In this document: in pieces, positions 9,705 to 19,376 of the stretch
How the letters are laid out: each line of letters starts with the position of its first letter
How positions within the stretch are numbered: the first letter of the stretch is position 1
From: Alphaproteobacteria bacterium
GTDB taxonomy: Bacteria > Pseudomonadota > Alphaproteobacteria > Reyranellales > Reyranellaceae
Assembly: GCA_016870115.1 (NCBI GenBank)
Contig: VGCH01000006.1
Span: 62,001-126,000, forward strand
Reading direction: 5' to 3'
DNA: 64,000 nucleotides
Made by a program: the position numbers and the translations under genes
The notes under the pieces: generated by a model
What the model was told of the DNA's origin: nothing
The model's input: only the letters and a program-made list of their open reading frames with translations
Database searches by the model: none

Positions 9705-9753
9705 GTCAGGGCTCCCCGGGGCGCCGCGGATCTCCGCTAAGTCGTTGATCTAA

Positions 9754-9779
9754 AACGACAAAACGGCCTTTCCCGGCCG
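9754..9779 (-). terminator. rho-independent terminator after the M81 peptidase gene
   Basis: On the minus strand CGGCC-GGGAAA-GGCCG is followed by TTTTGTCGTTTTA. It sits between the end of the peptide-transport/M81 operon and prs. Confidence 0.7.
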
Positions 9780-9829
9780 CGACGCGGCGGACCATACCAA
9801 TGCCGGCCCGCGCTGTAAACCGGGGCCGA

Positions 9830-11302
9830 TCAGCCGTGCGGGTTGGCGACGAACGGCCACTGCCGCCGGTCGACCTTGGTGTAGGGCATGTTGAGGAAAT
9901 CGGGCGCCACCGCGCCCGGCACGGCGACATAGAGAATCTCCGACGCGACCGGGGCGTACTCGGCGTGGAAGTGCTGCATGGACTTCACGACGACGACTTT
10001 CCGTGCCGAGGGGTCGATACCGATGTTGGTGAATGCATCGACGCTCTTGCACTGGGCGCGCAGCGAGTTGCAGACGATGGCGACGCCGTTCACCTCGAAG
10101 GCGGCGCAGTCGCCGACGGGTACGGTGCTGCCCGAGAAGCCGTGGGTGGTCATGTCGCGCCGGAGCCCGATCACCTTCACGCGCAGATCGAGCGGATCGC
10201 CGGACATCGGACCGTTCTTGCCGCCCAACCGGACATCCAGCTCGGCACCCTCGCCAACCTCGAAAGCAAGCCTGACCGCCATGGGATCCCAGAACATGCC
10301 GATGGCGGCGTCCTTGATGCCGCGGTCGAGCATGGCCTTCAGGATGAAGGTCGAGTCCGACGCGGCCCCGCCGCCGGCATTGTCGGAGCAGTCGGCCAAC
10401 ACCAGCGGCCGCGGCTGATTGTGGGTGGCACAGCGCGCCATTGCCTGGTCGAGCGTCATGTAGGCCGGCTGGGTCTCCTGACGCATGGCGAAGAACTCGC
10501 GACCGAGCTTCTCGGCCAGCGCCATCGCCTTGGCGCGATCGCCGTCCGCGACCACCAGCATCTTGGAGCCCATGTCGGCCACATCGGCCCAAGGAAAGCC
10601 GTGGATCGCCGACACCGACAGAATGCCGTCCTTGCCCTCGAGCGCGGTGAAGCGATCGACGAAGCCGCGCATCGGCGGACGGGTCGTATGGAAGACGCCC
10701 ACCATGCGGCAGTCGAACCACCCCATCACCGGTTTCGCGCCGCGGTCGAACACCGCCTCCAAGACGTTGAACACGTCGTGGGCACGCTCGGCGACGTCGA
10801 TGTGCGGGTACTCCTTGAACAGAACGATGAAGCTCGCGTTCTCGAGCTTGTCGGCGCCGACATTGCCGTGCAGGTCGAGCTCGACCCCGATGGGCACGTT
10901 GGGCCCGACAACTTCCCGCACCCGCTTGATGAGGTCGCCCTCGGCGTCGTCATAGCCCTCCGCCACCATGGCGCCGTGCAGCGACAGCAAAACGGCGTCC
11001 ACGGGTTGTGCCGCGCGCAGATCGGCGAGAATCTCGTCGCGGAAATCCTCGTAGACTTTCTTTACGGTCTTGCCGGCGGGCTGGGCAAAGGCGCAGAGGC
11101 TCTCGATCACGGTCCAGCCGCGCTTCTCCGCCCGCTCGCGCCAGACGATCAGCGGCATGCCGAACATCGGCTTGCGATCGCCGTAGCTGGCCTTGCGGAA
11201 GAGGCAGGTCTCCTCGAACAAGCGCAGGCCGGTGGGCAGCGGCGCGAAGGTGTTGGTCTCGGTGCCGAGCGTGGCAGTGAAAATCTTCTTCATCGGGCGC
11301 AA
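9830..11302 (-). CDS. M81 family metallopeptidase (MlrC/microcystinase C-like)
   Basis: A 490-residue member of the M81/DUF1485 family, named after MlrC, which degrades linearised microcystin. Family features are the opening TLGTETNTFAPLPTG, SLHGAMVAEGYDD, DLHGNVG (likely metal-ligand His) and LADCSDNAGGGAASDS. Last gene of an operon with two peptide-type binding proteins and their permease/ATPase genes, 20 bases downstream of the ATPase. The linkage suggests that it cleaves a small peptide or amide imported by that transporter; the substrate is unknown, and microcystin is not implied. Confidence 0.9.
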   Translation of the reverse strand: MRPMKKIFTATLGTETNTFAPLPTGLRLFEETCLFRKASYGDRKPMFGMPLIVWRERAEKRGWTVIESLCAFAQPAGKTVKKVYEDFRDEILADLRAAQPVDAVLLSLHGAMVAEGYDDAEGDLIKRVREVVGPNVPIGVELDLHGNVGADKLENASFIVLFKEYPHIDVAERAHDVFNVLEAVFDRGAKPVMGWFDCRMVGVFHTTRPPMRGFVDRFTALEGKDGILSVSAIHGFPWADVADMGSKMLVVADGDRAKAMALAEKLGREFFAMRQETQPAYMTLDQAMARCATHNQPRPLVLADCSDNAGGGAASDSTFILKAMLDRGIKDAAIGMFWDPMAVRLAFEVGEGAELDVRLGGKNGPMSGDPLDLRVKVIGLRRDMTTHGFSGSTVPVGDCAAFEVNGVAIVCNSLRAQCKSVDAFTNIGIDPSARKVVVVKSMQHFHAEYAPVASEILYVAVPGAVAPDFLNMPYTKVDRRQWPFVANPHG

Positions 11303-11322
11303 TTCCGGAACAAGCGAGCTGG

Positions 11323-12954
11323 TCAGGCGGCGAAACTGCCGAACTCCCAGTGACGGCCGGGCGCGGCGGCAAACAGAGCCTTGGTATAGTCGTCCTGCGG
11401 GTTCTCGAAGACCTGGGTGGCCGGGCCGTACTCCACGACACGGCCCTTGCTCATCACCGCCACGAAGTCGCAGATCTGGGCGGCCACGCGCAGATCGTGG
11501 GTGATGAAGAGGACTGCGAGGTTGAGGCGCTGGCGGATCTCATCGAGCAGCTCAAGCACCTGCTTCTGCACCGACACGTCGAGCGCCGAGACCGCCTCGT
11601 CGGCGATCAGCAGGTCAGGCTCCATCGCGAGCGCTCGCGCGATGCAAATGCGCTGGCGCTGACCGCCCGAGAACTGGTGCGGATAGCGGTCGAGCGAATT
11701 GGGGTCGAGCCGCACCGTTTCCATCAGGATGCGGGCGCGCTTCAACGCCTCCTCGCGGCCGAGGCCGAAATTCATCGGACCCTCGATGATGGTGTCGCCC
11801 ACCGTCATGCGCGGGTTCATCGACCGGTAGGGGTCCTGGAACACGATCTGCACCCGCCGTCGGTGCGGGCGCAGCTGGCGCGGTGGCATGGCGGCGATCT
11901 CGGTGTCGCCGAGATAGATCTTGCCCTCTGTCGGGTCGATCAGCCGCGCGATACAGCGCGCCACGGTCGACTTGCCGGAGCCGGACTCGCCCACGATTCC
12001 CAGCGTTTCGCCGGCACGGATGTCGATATCGACATCGACGGCGGCCTTCACGACGCGGGTCGCCTGGAAGAAGGCGCTGGAGGAGTAGGTCTTGCCGAGC
12101 TTCGAGGTGCGCAACACCGTCTTGCCCTCGCGCCGCTCCTCGCGGTGACGCGGATGGATCGAGGGCACCGAGGAGATCAGCATCTTGGTGTAGCCCTCTT
12201 GAGGGCGCGACAGGATCTGCTCGGTCGTGCCGAACTCGACCAGTTGGCCCCAGCGCAAGACGGCCACACGGTGCGCGATCTCGGCCACCACCCCGAAATC
12301 GTGGGTGATGAAGAGCACGCCGGTGCCCTGTGTGCCCTGCAGCTCGGCGATCAGTTTCAGGATTTCGGCCTGAGTCGTCACGTCGAGCGCGGTCGTCGGC
12401 TCGTCGGCGATCAGCAGAACCGGATCGAGCACCAGCGCCATCGCGATCATGATGCGCTGCCGCTGTCCGCCCGAGAGCTGATGCGGGTAGGAGGCATAGA
12501 TGCGCTCCGGTTCCGGCAGCTTCACACGCTCCAGGATGGCCAGGATCTTGGCCCGGCGGGCCGAGGCGTCGAGCTGGGTATGGGTCGCCAGCACCTCGTC
12601 AATCTGCTCGCCGCAGGTCATGACCGGATTCAGTGCGGTCATCGGCTCCTGGAAGATCATCGACATGCGCGTGCAGCGCAACTCGCGCAGGCGCGCCTCG
12701 GATGCCTGCAGCACATCCTCGCCCTGCAGCAGGATCTGCCCGGCGGTCGGCTTGAGCGCCTTCGCAAGCAGTCCCATGACCGTGAACGCGATCACCGACT
12801 TGCCCGAGCCCGACTCGCCCACCAGGCAGACGATCTCTCCGGGATTGACGGTGAAGCTCACCTTTTCGACGGCGTGTGGCCGATCCGCGCCAGAGGGCAG
12901 GTCGACCGTGAGATCGCGAACCTCCAGCACAGGCTTCTGGGCATCGCCACTCAT
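11323..12954 (-). CDS. dipeptide/oligopeptide ABC transporter, fused double ATP-binding protein
   Basis: A 543-residue fusion of DppD-like and DppF-like ATPases. Each half has a Walker A (GESGSGKS twice), a signature (LSGGQRQRI and FSGGQRQRI) and a Walker B followed by DEPTTALD or DEAVSALD. The oligopeptide-transporter C-terminal extension follows each half. I prefer the ATG at 12954 (MSGDAQKP) with GGAG eight bases upstream over an in-frame TTG at 12969. Energises the two permeases encoded just upstream. Such fused ATPases are common in alphaproteobacterial peptide/glutathione-type importers. Confidence 0.94.
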   Translation of the reverse strand: MSGDAQKPVLEVRDLTVDLPSGADRPHAVEKVSFTVNPGEIVCLVGESGSGKSVIAFTVMGLLAKALKPTAGQILLQGEDVLQASEARLRELRCTRMSMIFQEPMTALNPVMTCGEQIDEVLATHTQLDASARRAKILAILERVKLPEPERIYASYPHQLSGGQRQRIMIAMALVLDPVLLIADEPTTALDVTTQAEILKLIAELQGTQGTGVLFITHDFGVVAEIAHRVAVLRWGQLVEFGTTEQILSRPQEGYTKMLISSVPSIHPRHREERREGKTVLRTSKLGKTYSSSAFFQATRVVKAAVDVDIDIRAGETLGIVGESGSGKSTVARCIARLIDPTEGKIYLGDTEIAAMPPRQLRPHRRRVQIVFQDPYRSMNPRMTVGDTIIEGPMNFGLGREEALKRARILMETVRLDPNSLDRYPHQFSGGQRQRICIARALAMEPDLLIADEAVSALDVSVQKQVLELLDEIRQRLNLAVLFITHDLRVAAQICDFVAVMSKGRVVEYGPATQVFENPQDDYTKALFAAAPGRHWEFGSFAA

Positions 12955-13012
12955 CGCGCTACTCCGCAAACTGTCGAACCCATGAACCCGCCCTCTCTCC
13001 GGACGATCGCGC

Positions 13013-13948
13013 TCAGACCTTCTTGCTCATCTTCGGATCCAGCGTGTCGCGCAGCCCGTCGCCCATGATGTTGATGGCGAGCACGGTGAGCGCGAGGAAG
13101 ATGCCCGGATAGAGAATGTTGTGCGGGAACACGCGGAAAAGCGTGCGCCCTTCGGCCATGATGTTGCCCCAGCTCGGCGTCTCCGGCGGAATGCCGATGC
13201 CGAGGAAGGAGAGGGCCGCCTCGACCAGGATCGCGGCGGCGGCGAGGAACGTTCCCTGCACGATCAGCGGCGCGACGGTATTGGGCAGGATGTGACGGAA
13301 CATCAGTATCCAGGTGGGCGTCCCGACCGAGATCGCCCCTTCGACATAGGGCTCTTCGCGGACCGTGAGCACGATCGACCGCACCAAGCGGACCACGCGC
13401 GGCACATCGGGGACGACGATGGCAAAGATGACGGTCACCAGACCGGCCCGCCAGATCGAGACGAGGGCGATCGCGAGCAATATGCCCGGTATCGCCATTA
13501 GCCCGTCCATGATGCGCATAATGATCCCGTCGAGCCACCGCACATAGCCGGAGATCAATCCAACCACGGTACCGACCGCGACGGAGATCAGCGCGACCGC
13601 CACGCCGACGAGGAGCGACACCCGGGTGCCGTAGATCACTCGGCTATAGACGTCGCGACCGAGGCTGTCGGTGCCGAAATGGGCGATGCGCTTCTGCGTC
13701 GTGCCGTCATCCATGCGCATCGTGATCTCGGTGCCGGGCTTCTTGTTGCGCGAGGCCGGGTCGATGCGCGTGGGATCGATGGTGCCGAGCAAGGGTGCCA
13801 GCGCCGCGATCGTGATCATGATGAGCAGGATCACCCCGCCCACGATCACGTTGGGGTTGCGCAACGCCACCTGCCACAGCGGGCGGCGCCGGGTCGAGGC
13901 CGCCGCGATGGAGGCGGAGTCGACGACTTCTTCAGTGACGACGCTCAA
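13013..13948 (-). CDS. dipeptide/oligopeptide ABC transporter permease (DppC type)
   Basis: A 311-residue inner-membrane permease: a cytoplasmic N-terminus, a first membrane helix (VIVGGVILLIMITIAALAPL) and the BPD_transp_1 core with the EAA loop EGAISVGTPTWILMFRHILP. It starts with TTG at 13948, overlapping the stop of the partner permease (TTGA), with GAGG about ten bases upstream. It pairs with the DppB-type permease and the fused ATPase. Confidence 0.94.
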   Translation of the reverse strand: MSVVTEEVVDSASIAAASTRRRPLWQVALRNPNVIVGGVILLIMITIAALAPLLGTIDPTRIDPASRNKKPGTEITMRMDDGTTQKRIAHFGTDSLGRDVYSRVIYGTRVSLLVGVAVALISVAVGTVVGLISGYVRWLDGIIMRIMDGLMAIPGILLAIALVSIWRAGLVTVIFAIVVPDVPRVVRLVRSIVLTVREEPYVEGAISVGTPTWILMFRHILPNTVAPLIVQGTFLAAAAILVEAALSFLGIGIPPETPSWGNIMAEGRTLFRVFPHNILYPGIFLALTVLAINIMGDGLRDTLDPKMSKKV

Positions 13949-14886
13949 TAGCGGATCCTCGGGTCGAAGATGGTGTAGCTGATGTCGATGATCAGATTGA
14001 TCACGACATAGACCACCGAGAACATCAGGATGACGGTCTGGATGGTCGGGAAATCGCGGCTGAGCACCGCCTCGACGGTGAGACGTCCGAGACCCGGCAG
14101 GCCGAAGACGCTCTCGGTCACCACCGCGCCGCCCATCAGCACGGCGATGCCGATGCCAATCACGGTCAGGATGGGGACCGCCGCGTTGCGCAGCGCGTGC
14201 TTCATCAGCACCACGCGGTTGGACAGGCCTTTCGCGCGGGCGGTGCGGATATAGTCCTCGTTCAAGACCTCCAGCACCGAGGCGCGGGTGATGCGCGAGA
14301 TCAGCGCGACGAAGCCCACCGACAGCGTGAGCGACGGCAGCACCATGCGCTCAAGGAACTTCCAGAAATCGACGCCGATGCGGGTGTAGCCCTGCACCGG
14401 CAGCCAGCCGAGCTCGATCGCAAAGACATAGATCAGGCAGTAGCCGATGACGAAGCCCGGCACCGAGAACCCGAGAACCGCGAAGGCCATGACCGCGCGG
14501 TCGAACATCGAGCCCTGCTTGTAGGCGGCAAGAACGCCGATCGGGACCGAGACGCAGACGGCGAAGATCAGCGTGCAGGTGGCGAGCGCAAGTGTCGGTT
14601 CGATGCGCTGGGCGATCAGCTCGGCCACGGTCTTCTTGAAGAAGAAGCTCTCGCCGAACTTGCCCTGCAGGATGTCGGTGATCCAGATCGCGAACTGCGT
14701 CCAGATCGGTTCATCAAGTCCGAGCTTGCGGCGGATGTCGTCGATCTGGTCGGAGGTCGCATTGTCGCCGGCGATGACCGCCGCCGGGTCGCCCGGCGTC
14801 AGTCGCAGCATCAGGAAGATGAACACCGCCACCACCGTCAATACGGGGACGATGGCGATCACACGGCGGATGATGAAATCGAGCAT
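13945..14886 (-). CDS. dipeptide/oligopeptide ABC transporter permease (DppB type)
   Basis: A 313-residue inner-membrane permease with the DppB opening MLDFIIRRVIAIVPVLTVVA, the LTPGDPAAVIAGDNAT periplasmic loop and the coupling EAA loop YIRTARAKGLSNRVVLMKHA. It follows the first binding-protein gene by 37 bases and overlaps the DppC-type gene by four. Part of the same importer. Confidence 0.94.
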   Translation of the reverse strand: MLDFIIRRVIAIVPVLTVVAVFIFLMLRLTPGDPAAVIAGDNATSDQIDDIRRKLGLDEPIWTQFAIWITDILQGKFGESFFFKKTVAELIAQRIEPTLALATCTLIFAVCVSVPIGVLAAYKQGSMFDRAVMAFAVLGFSVPGFVIGYCLIYVFAIELGWLPVQGYTRIGVDFWKFLERMVLPSLTLSVGFVALISRITRASVLEVLNEDYIRTARAKGLSNRVVLMKHALRNAAVPILTVIGIGIAVLMGGAVVTESVFGLPGLGRLTVEAVLSRDFPTIQTVILMFSVVYVVINLIIDISYTIFDPRIRY

Positions 14887-14923
14887 GGAACTCCGGTTCG
14901 GACGCTGGGGTCGCGAGCTTGCG

Positions 14924-16504
14924 TCAGTTCTTTTCGATGTTCCAGAACACCGGCACCGGTGCCTTCAACCAGCCGGTGATGTTCGAGCGGCGCGCACCCG
15001 GTCCGTACCACTGGCCGATCCAGCCGAACTGGCCGGTTTCCAGCGCGCGCATCTGCACCTGTTCGGCGAGCGCCTTGGCCTTGGCCGGATCGGTCTCCTT
15101 GGCATAGGTGTCGCGAAGCTTCTCCATTTCAGGATCGTTCGGCCAGCCGAACCAGCTCTTGTCACCGGCCGCCACGAAGTAGGCGTTGGAGATCGGATTC
15201 AATGCGTCGGCCGACACCGAGAAGGTATGGAAAATGTTCCAGCCGCCCGCCTGCGGCGCTTCACGACGCGTCCGCCGGCTCACGAGTGTCTGCCAATCCA
15301 TCGCCTGCATATCGACCTTGAAGCCACCGCGTTCCAGCAGCGCCTTGGTGACCGGCGCGGTGTTGGTGAGCACCGGCAGCGTGGTCGACTGCATGAGCAC
15401 GACCGGCGTGCCGTCATAGCCCGCCTCTTTCAGGAGCTCGCGCGACTTCTCGAAGTTGGACTTGAGAAGAATGTCCGAGCCGTTCTCGGTCCCGTTGGGC
15501 GTGCCGCAGATGAACGCGGCGCCGCACACCTTGTAGTAGGCAGGATCGCCGATCGTGGCCTTAAGGTAGTCCTCCTGGTTAATGGCGTGCAGTGCCGCCA
15601 GACGCACCCGCGGATCATCGAACGGCTTCACCGTGTGATTGAAGCGGATGATGAAGACGTGGCCGAGCGGATTCCAGTCCTCGAGCGCGATCGCACGCTC
15701 TTTCTTCAGCATCGGCAGCAGGTCGTGCGGCGGCGCCTCGACGATATCGAGTTCGCCCGCGATCAGCGCATTGGCCTGTTGCAGCGTGTCGGGCATTTCC
15801 ACGATCTCGACGCGGTCGACCTTGACGACCTTGCCGCCCGCCAGGCCCGACGCCGGCTCGCCGCGCGGCTTGTACTTTGGGTTCTTGAGATAGACGTGAC
15901 GCTCGCCCGGCTTGGACTGGGCGTTCTGGTAGATGAACGGGCCCGACCCGATCTGGCTGTCGATCTGCTTGAAGGCATCCGTCTCGGCGACGCGCTTGGG
16001 CATCATGAACGGCACGTTGGACGACGGCTTGCCGAGCGAGTCCAGCACCAGGCCATAGGGCTCCTTCAGCACCAGCTGGAACGTCTTGGCGTTCACCGCC
16101 TTCATCTCGGCGACGAACTCCATCAGCTTCTGGCCCATCGCGTCGCGCTTGCCCCAGCGCGCGAGGGAGGCGATGCAGTCCTCAGATGTGACGGGCTGGC
16201 CGTCATGCCACTCCAGCCCGTCGCGCAGCGTGAAGGTCCAGAGTTTCTTGTCCGCAGAGACCTCGTACTTGTCGACCATCTGCGGCTGGATGGCGTAGTT
16301 GGCATCGGACGCGAACAGCGTGTCGTAGATCAGGTAGCCGTGGTTGCGGGTGACGTAGGCCGTCGTCCAGATCGGATCGAGGATCGTCAGATTGCCGTTC
16401 TGCACAACGCGGAGCGTCTTGCCTTGCGCAAGAACGGGCGCGGAGGCGGCTGTCATGATCGCGCCGGCGGCCAGCGCCGCCAGAGTCCGTCGCATCGCTT
16501 TCAT
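14924..16504 (-). CDS. ABC transporter substrate-binding protein (peptide family 5), copy 1
   Basis: A periplasmic SBP_bac_5 protein of 526 residues with a Sec signal (MKAMRRTLAALAAGAIMTAA, cleavage near VLAQ). The mature part has the family pattern LRVVQNGNLTILDPIWTTAY and TFTLRDGLEWHDGQPVT. It is clearly paralogous to the next gene upstream over the full length (shared blocks include EPYGLVL.SLGKPSSNVPFMMPKRVAETD and PPHDLLP). It lies directly before the permeases, so it is the binding protein most tightly tied to this importer. Ligand unknown; peptides, peptide-like compounds or glutathione are possible. Confidence 0.92.
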   Translation of the reverse strand: MKAMRRTLAALAAGAIMTAASAPVLAQGKTLRVVQNGNLTILDPIWTTAYVTRNHGYLIYDTLFASDANYAIQPQMVDKYEVSADKKLWTFTLRDGLEWHDGQPVTSEDCIASLARWGKRDAMGQKLMEFVAEMKAVNAKTFQLVLKEPYGLVLDSLGKPSSNVPFMMPKRVAETDAFKQIDSQIGSGPFIYQNAQSKPGERHVYLKNPKYKPRGEPASGLAGGKVVKVDRVEIVEMPDTLQQANALIAGELDIVEAPPHDLLPMLKKERAIALEDWNPLGHVFIIRFNHTVKPFDDPRVRLAALHAINQEDYLKATIGDPAYYKVCGAAFICGTPNGTENGSDILLKSNFEKSRELLKEAGYDGTPVVLMQSTTLPVLTNTAPVTKALLERGGFKVDMQAMDWQTLVSRRTRREAPQAGGWNIFHTFSVSADALNPISNAYFVAAGDKSWFGWPNDPEMEKLRDTYAKETDPAKAKALAEQVQMRALETGQFGWIGQWYGPGARRSNITGWLKAPVPVFWNIEKN

Positions 16505-16604
16505 CGCAAGTCCCCCGTGTGAGATCCCATCGAGCAGGGCGGATCCCCCGATCCGCCCTCGTCGATGGGAGCGGGCGGCGTCGCCGCCGCCCGCCCCGTC
16601 TCGA

Positions 16605-18200
16605 TTACTTCTTCACGACATTCCAGAACACCGTCACCGGCGCCGTGACGGCCCCGTCGACGTTGTTGCGCAGCGCGAAGGGCTGGTACCACTGGCCGAG
16701 ATGGACGTGCGTCGGGTACTCCGACGCGCGGACCTGGACCTGCTCGACAATCGCCTTCTGCTTCGCCGGATCCGTCTCGCGCGCATAGGCGTCGCGCAGA
16801 TCCTGGATCTGCTTGTCGCAGGGCCACCCGAACATGGCGCGATCGCAGCCGGCGTTGAAGAAGCCGGCCATCACGGGGTTCAGGATGTCGGCGGCCACCC
16901 AGGCGGTGAGGAAGGCATGCCAGCCGCCGGCTGTCGGGGCGTCCTTGCGGGCGCGACGCGACACCAGCGTCTGCCAATCCATCGACTGCATGTCGACCTT
17001 GAAGCCGCCCTTCTCGAGCAGGTTCTTGGCGACCGGCGCGAGGTTGGTCAGCACGGCGAGGTCGGTCGACTGCATCAGCACGATCGGCGTGCCGTCATAG
17101 CCCGCTTCGCGCAGCAACGCCTTCGACTTGTCGAAGTTGGAGGTGAGCTTGTCTTCCCAGCCCTTGGTCGTCTCCAGCGGCGTGCCGCAGACGAACATGG
17201 CCTTGCACTCCTTGTACCACTTCGGGTCGCCGATCACGGCGTCGAGGAAGTCCTTCTGGTTCAGGGCGTACAGCACAGCCTGGCGAACCTTGTCGTTGTC
17301 GAACGGCTTGTGCAGCACGTTGAAGCGGAAGGTGTATTGCAGGCCGAGCGGGTTGGCGCTGAACAGCTTGATGTTGCGGTCCCGGGACAGCACCGGCAGC
17401 AGGTCGTGCGGCGGCGATTCGATCATGTCGATCTCGTTCGCCAGAAGCGCGTTCACCGTCGTCTGGTGGTCGCCCAGGACGCGCCACTCGACGCGGTCCA
17501 GATTGACCTTCTTGCCGCCCGCCATGCCCGAAACGGGCTCGTTGCGCGGCACGTACTTGGCGTTCCTGACATAGACCGTCTTCTCGCCCGGCTTCCATTC
17601 ATCGCGCTTGAAGATGAACGGACCGGAGCCGATCACGTCTTCCGGCTTGATCTGGGTGTTGGGGTCGGTCTCGGCCACCCGCTTGGGCATCATGAAGGGC
17701 ACGTTCGAGGACGGCTTGCCGAGCGACTGCAGCACGAGGCCGTACGGTTCCTTCAACTGCATCGTGAAGGTCTTGGCGTCGACCGCCTTCATATCGGCGA
17801 TGCGGGCCATCAGCGACTGGCCCATGGAGTCCCTGGCGCCCCAGCGGCGGATGGAGGCGATGCAGTCCTCGGCGGTGACGGGCGTGCCGTCGTGCCACTC
17901 GAGCTTGTCACGGAGCGTGAAGGTGAAGGTGAGATTGTCCGGCGAGACGGTCCATTTGTCGACCATCTGCGGCTTGACCTCGAGCTTTTCGTCCATCGCG
18001 AAAAGCGTGTCCCACACCATGTAGCCGTGATTGCGAACGATGTAAGCGGTGGTCCAAATCGGATCGAGGATCTTCAGATCCGAATGCATCACCACGCGCA
18101 GCGTATTGGCCTGCGCCTCGGCCGGACGGATATCGGCCGCGAGCGTCGATAGCCCCGCCAACGCCGCGACAGCCGCGAGCGACTTGTTCCAGAAAGTCAT
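16605..18200 (-). CDS. ABC transporter substrate-binding protein (peptide family 5), copy 2
   Basis: A 531-residue periplasmic binding protein and paralogue of copy 1, 100 bases upstream of it. The ATG at 18200 gives a clean Sec signal (MTFWNKSLAAVAALAGLSTL, cleavage near AEAQA) with GGGAGC before it; the longer open frame upstream is not protein-like. Mature motifs: LRVVMHSDLKILDPIWTTAY, TFTLRDKLEWHDGTPVT and the C-terminal TVFWNVVKK. First gene of the transporter operon. Two tandem binding proteins sharing one permease suggest broadened ligand range. Confidence 0.92.
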   Translation of the reverse strand: MTFWNKSLAAVAALAGLSTLAADIRPAEAQANTLRVVMHSDLKILDPIWTTAYIVRNHGYMVWDTLFAMDEKLEVKPQMVDKWTVSPDNLTFTFTLRDKLEWHDGTPVTAEDCIASIRRWGARDSMGQSLMARIADMKAVDAKTFTMQLKEPYGLVLQSLGKPSSNVPFMMPKRVAETDPNTQIKPEDVIGSGPFIFKRDEWKPGEKTVYVRNAKYVPRNEPVSGMAGGKKVNLDRVEWRVLGDHQTTVNALLANEIDMIESPPHDLLPVLSRDRNIKLFSANPLGLQYTFRFNVLHKPFDNDKVRQAVLYALNQKDFLDAVIGDPKWYKECKAMFVCGTPLETTKGWEDKLTSNFDKSKALLREAGYDGTPIVLMQSTDLAVLTNLAPVAKNLLEKGGFKVDMQSMDWQTLVSRRARKDAPTAGGWHAFLTAWVAADILNPVMAGFFNAGCDRAMFGWPCDKQIQDLRDAYARETDPAKQKAIVEQVQVRASEYPTHVHLGQWYQPFALRNNVDGAVTAPVTVFWNVVKK

Positions 18201-18304
18201 GTGTGGAGCTCCCTTTAGATCGCGTGGTCTGTCATGCACAAAACGGGCCACGCCTTCGGTGACACTAGCAGTGCCTGCCCCCCCTCTGACAAGGCGATTC
18301 GGCC

Positions 18305-19321
18305 TCAGCGTGGTCGCGATGCCGCCTGACGCAGCAATTCCAGAATGCCTTCGGCCGCCGCGGCGGTGACGATCTCCGCGAAACCCGTCCAGGAACCCTG
18401 CGTCGCCGCCGTCGGGACAGGATTGGATTGTTCGAGGTCGCCGACCTGTTTGCCGGAGGGATCCTGCAGCACCCATTTAATGGTGAGTCGGGTGCGCCGG
18501 TCGTCCATATGTTGAAGCGACACCGTCCCGAGCACGGTGAAGACGTCCGGCCCCGCCGCGTCACTCAACACCACGCGGTTGGTGCCCAGCGCCTTGCGCA
18601 TGCCCGACTGGAGTTGGCGATTTCCATCAGACGGGGCGCCGGTGACGGGCGCCACGCGTGCTTTGGGCGGTGCTGGTCCGGGGGGTGGGCTGGGCGGCGG
18701 TGCTGCCGCCGCTTGCGGCACGGCGCCTGAAGCTGCGGCAGCCGGAGCCGCGGCGGCAGGCAACCGCGCCGGGTCGCCCGATGGCGGTGGCGCGATCGCG
18801 GGCATGGCCTCCGGCAGCATGACGCCGGCCGCGATCTGCCCGGGCGCCCGCGGCTGGAAGTTGGGCGGCCGCCCCATCAGCGTGGCGATCCGAGGCGCGG
18901 CCTGTTGCGCGATGCGCGAGATCAGACGCTCCTGCCCCTGGGCATACTCTTCCGCGCGCGCGCGCGTGACGCTGATCGCTGGGCCGTCGGGCAATTGGCC
19001 ACCACTGTCCAAGTACCAGCTGAGTTCGATCTCCACGCCGGTCTCGGTCGGGCGGATCGCGGTCACCGCGCCCAGTTTTCGCGGGGCCGTGGTGGGCTGC
19101 ACCGCCGCCAGCACACCATAGCTCTGGAGCTCGACCGCCACTGCCGAGGCGACCCGCCAGGCCGTCTCGATCGGCATGTTGGCGGGCGGCGCGACGGCAA
19201 GCTCGATGTCGGGCGAGGTCGCGCGATAGACCACGCTGCCCCGCTCTGGCTCGAACGGCTTGGGCGTCGGTCCGCACGCGGCGAGGAATGCCGCTGCAAG
19301 CGCGATCAGAGCAACGCGCAT
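18305..19321 (-). CDS. putative lipoprotein of unknown function
   Basis: A 338-residue protein with a lipoprotein signal: a hydrophobic stretch ending LAAAFLAAC, where Cys16 would be acylated. The mature part has an alpha/beta region (about 40-150) that includes AWRVASAVAVELQSYGVLAAV, a proline/alanine-rich linker (about 165-235), and a second domain with RKALGTNRVVLSDAAGPDVFTVLGTV, GD(L)EQSNPVP and a C-terminal helix. This resembles uncharacterised alphaproteobacterial outer-membrane lipoproteins; no function is assignable. It precedes the transporter operon on the same strand by 105 bases. The lipid would be added by Lgt, encoded 2 kb upstream. Confidence 0.75.
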   Translation of the reverse strand: MRVALIALAAAFLAACGPTPKPFEPERGSVVYRATSPDIELAVAPPANMPIETAWRVASAVAVELQSYGVLAAVQPTTAPRKLGAVTAIRPTETGVEIELSWYLDSGGQLPDGPAISVTRARAEEYAQGQERLISRIAQQAAPRIATLMGRPPNFQPRAPGQIAAGVMLPEAMPAIAPPPSGDPARLPAAAAPAAAASGAVPQAAAAPPPSPPPGPAPPKARVAPVTGAPSDGNRQLQSGMRKALGTNRVVLSDAAGPDVFTVLGTVSLQHMDDRRTRLTIKWVLQDPSGKQVGDLEQSNPVPTAATQGSWTGFAEIVTAAAAEGILELLRQAASRPR

Positions 19322-19374
19322 GTCGCCATCAGCCCGATCAGGCTGAAGAATACCAGCAGAATGAGGTAGGGCAC
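19306..19374 (-). CDS. possible 22-residue membrane peptide
   Basis: A short frame starting GTG at 19374, five bases beyond the pgeF stop, encoding PYLILLVFFSLIGLMATCALL after the start residue. That is one strongly hydrophobic helix. GAGGG lies about nine bases before the GTG. It overlaps the lipoprotein start by 16 bases, so it could be a coupling peptide or a small membrane protein. It may also be chance; length and overlap argue for caution. Confidence 0.25.
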   Translation of the reverse strand: MPYLILLVFFSLIGLMATCALL

Positions 19375-19376
19375 CG

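Noticed and set aside
11350-13068. A 572-codon plus-strand frame opposite the fused peptide-transporter ATPase gene.
   Set aside because: Antisense to two Walker A/B/signature sets; no ribosome site or motif of its own.
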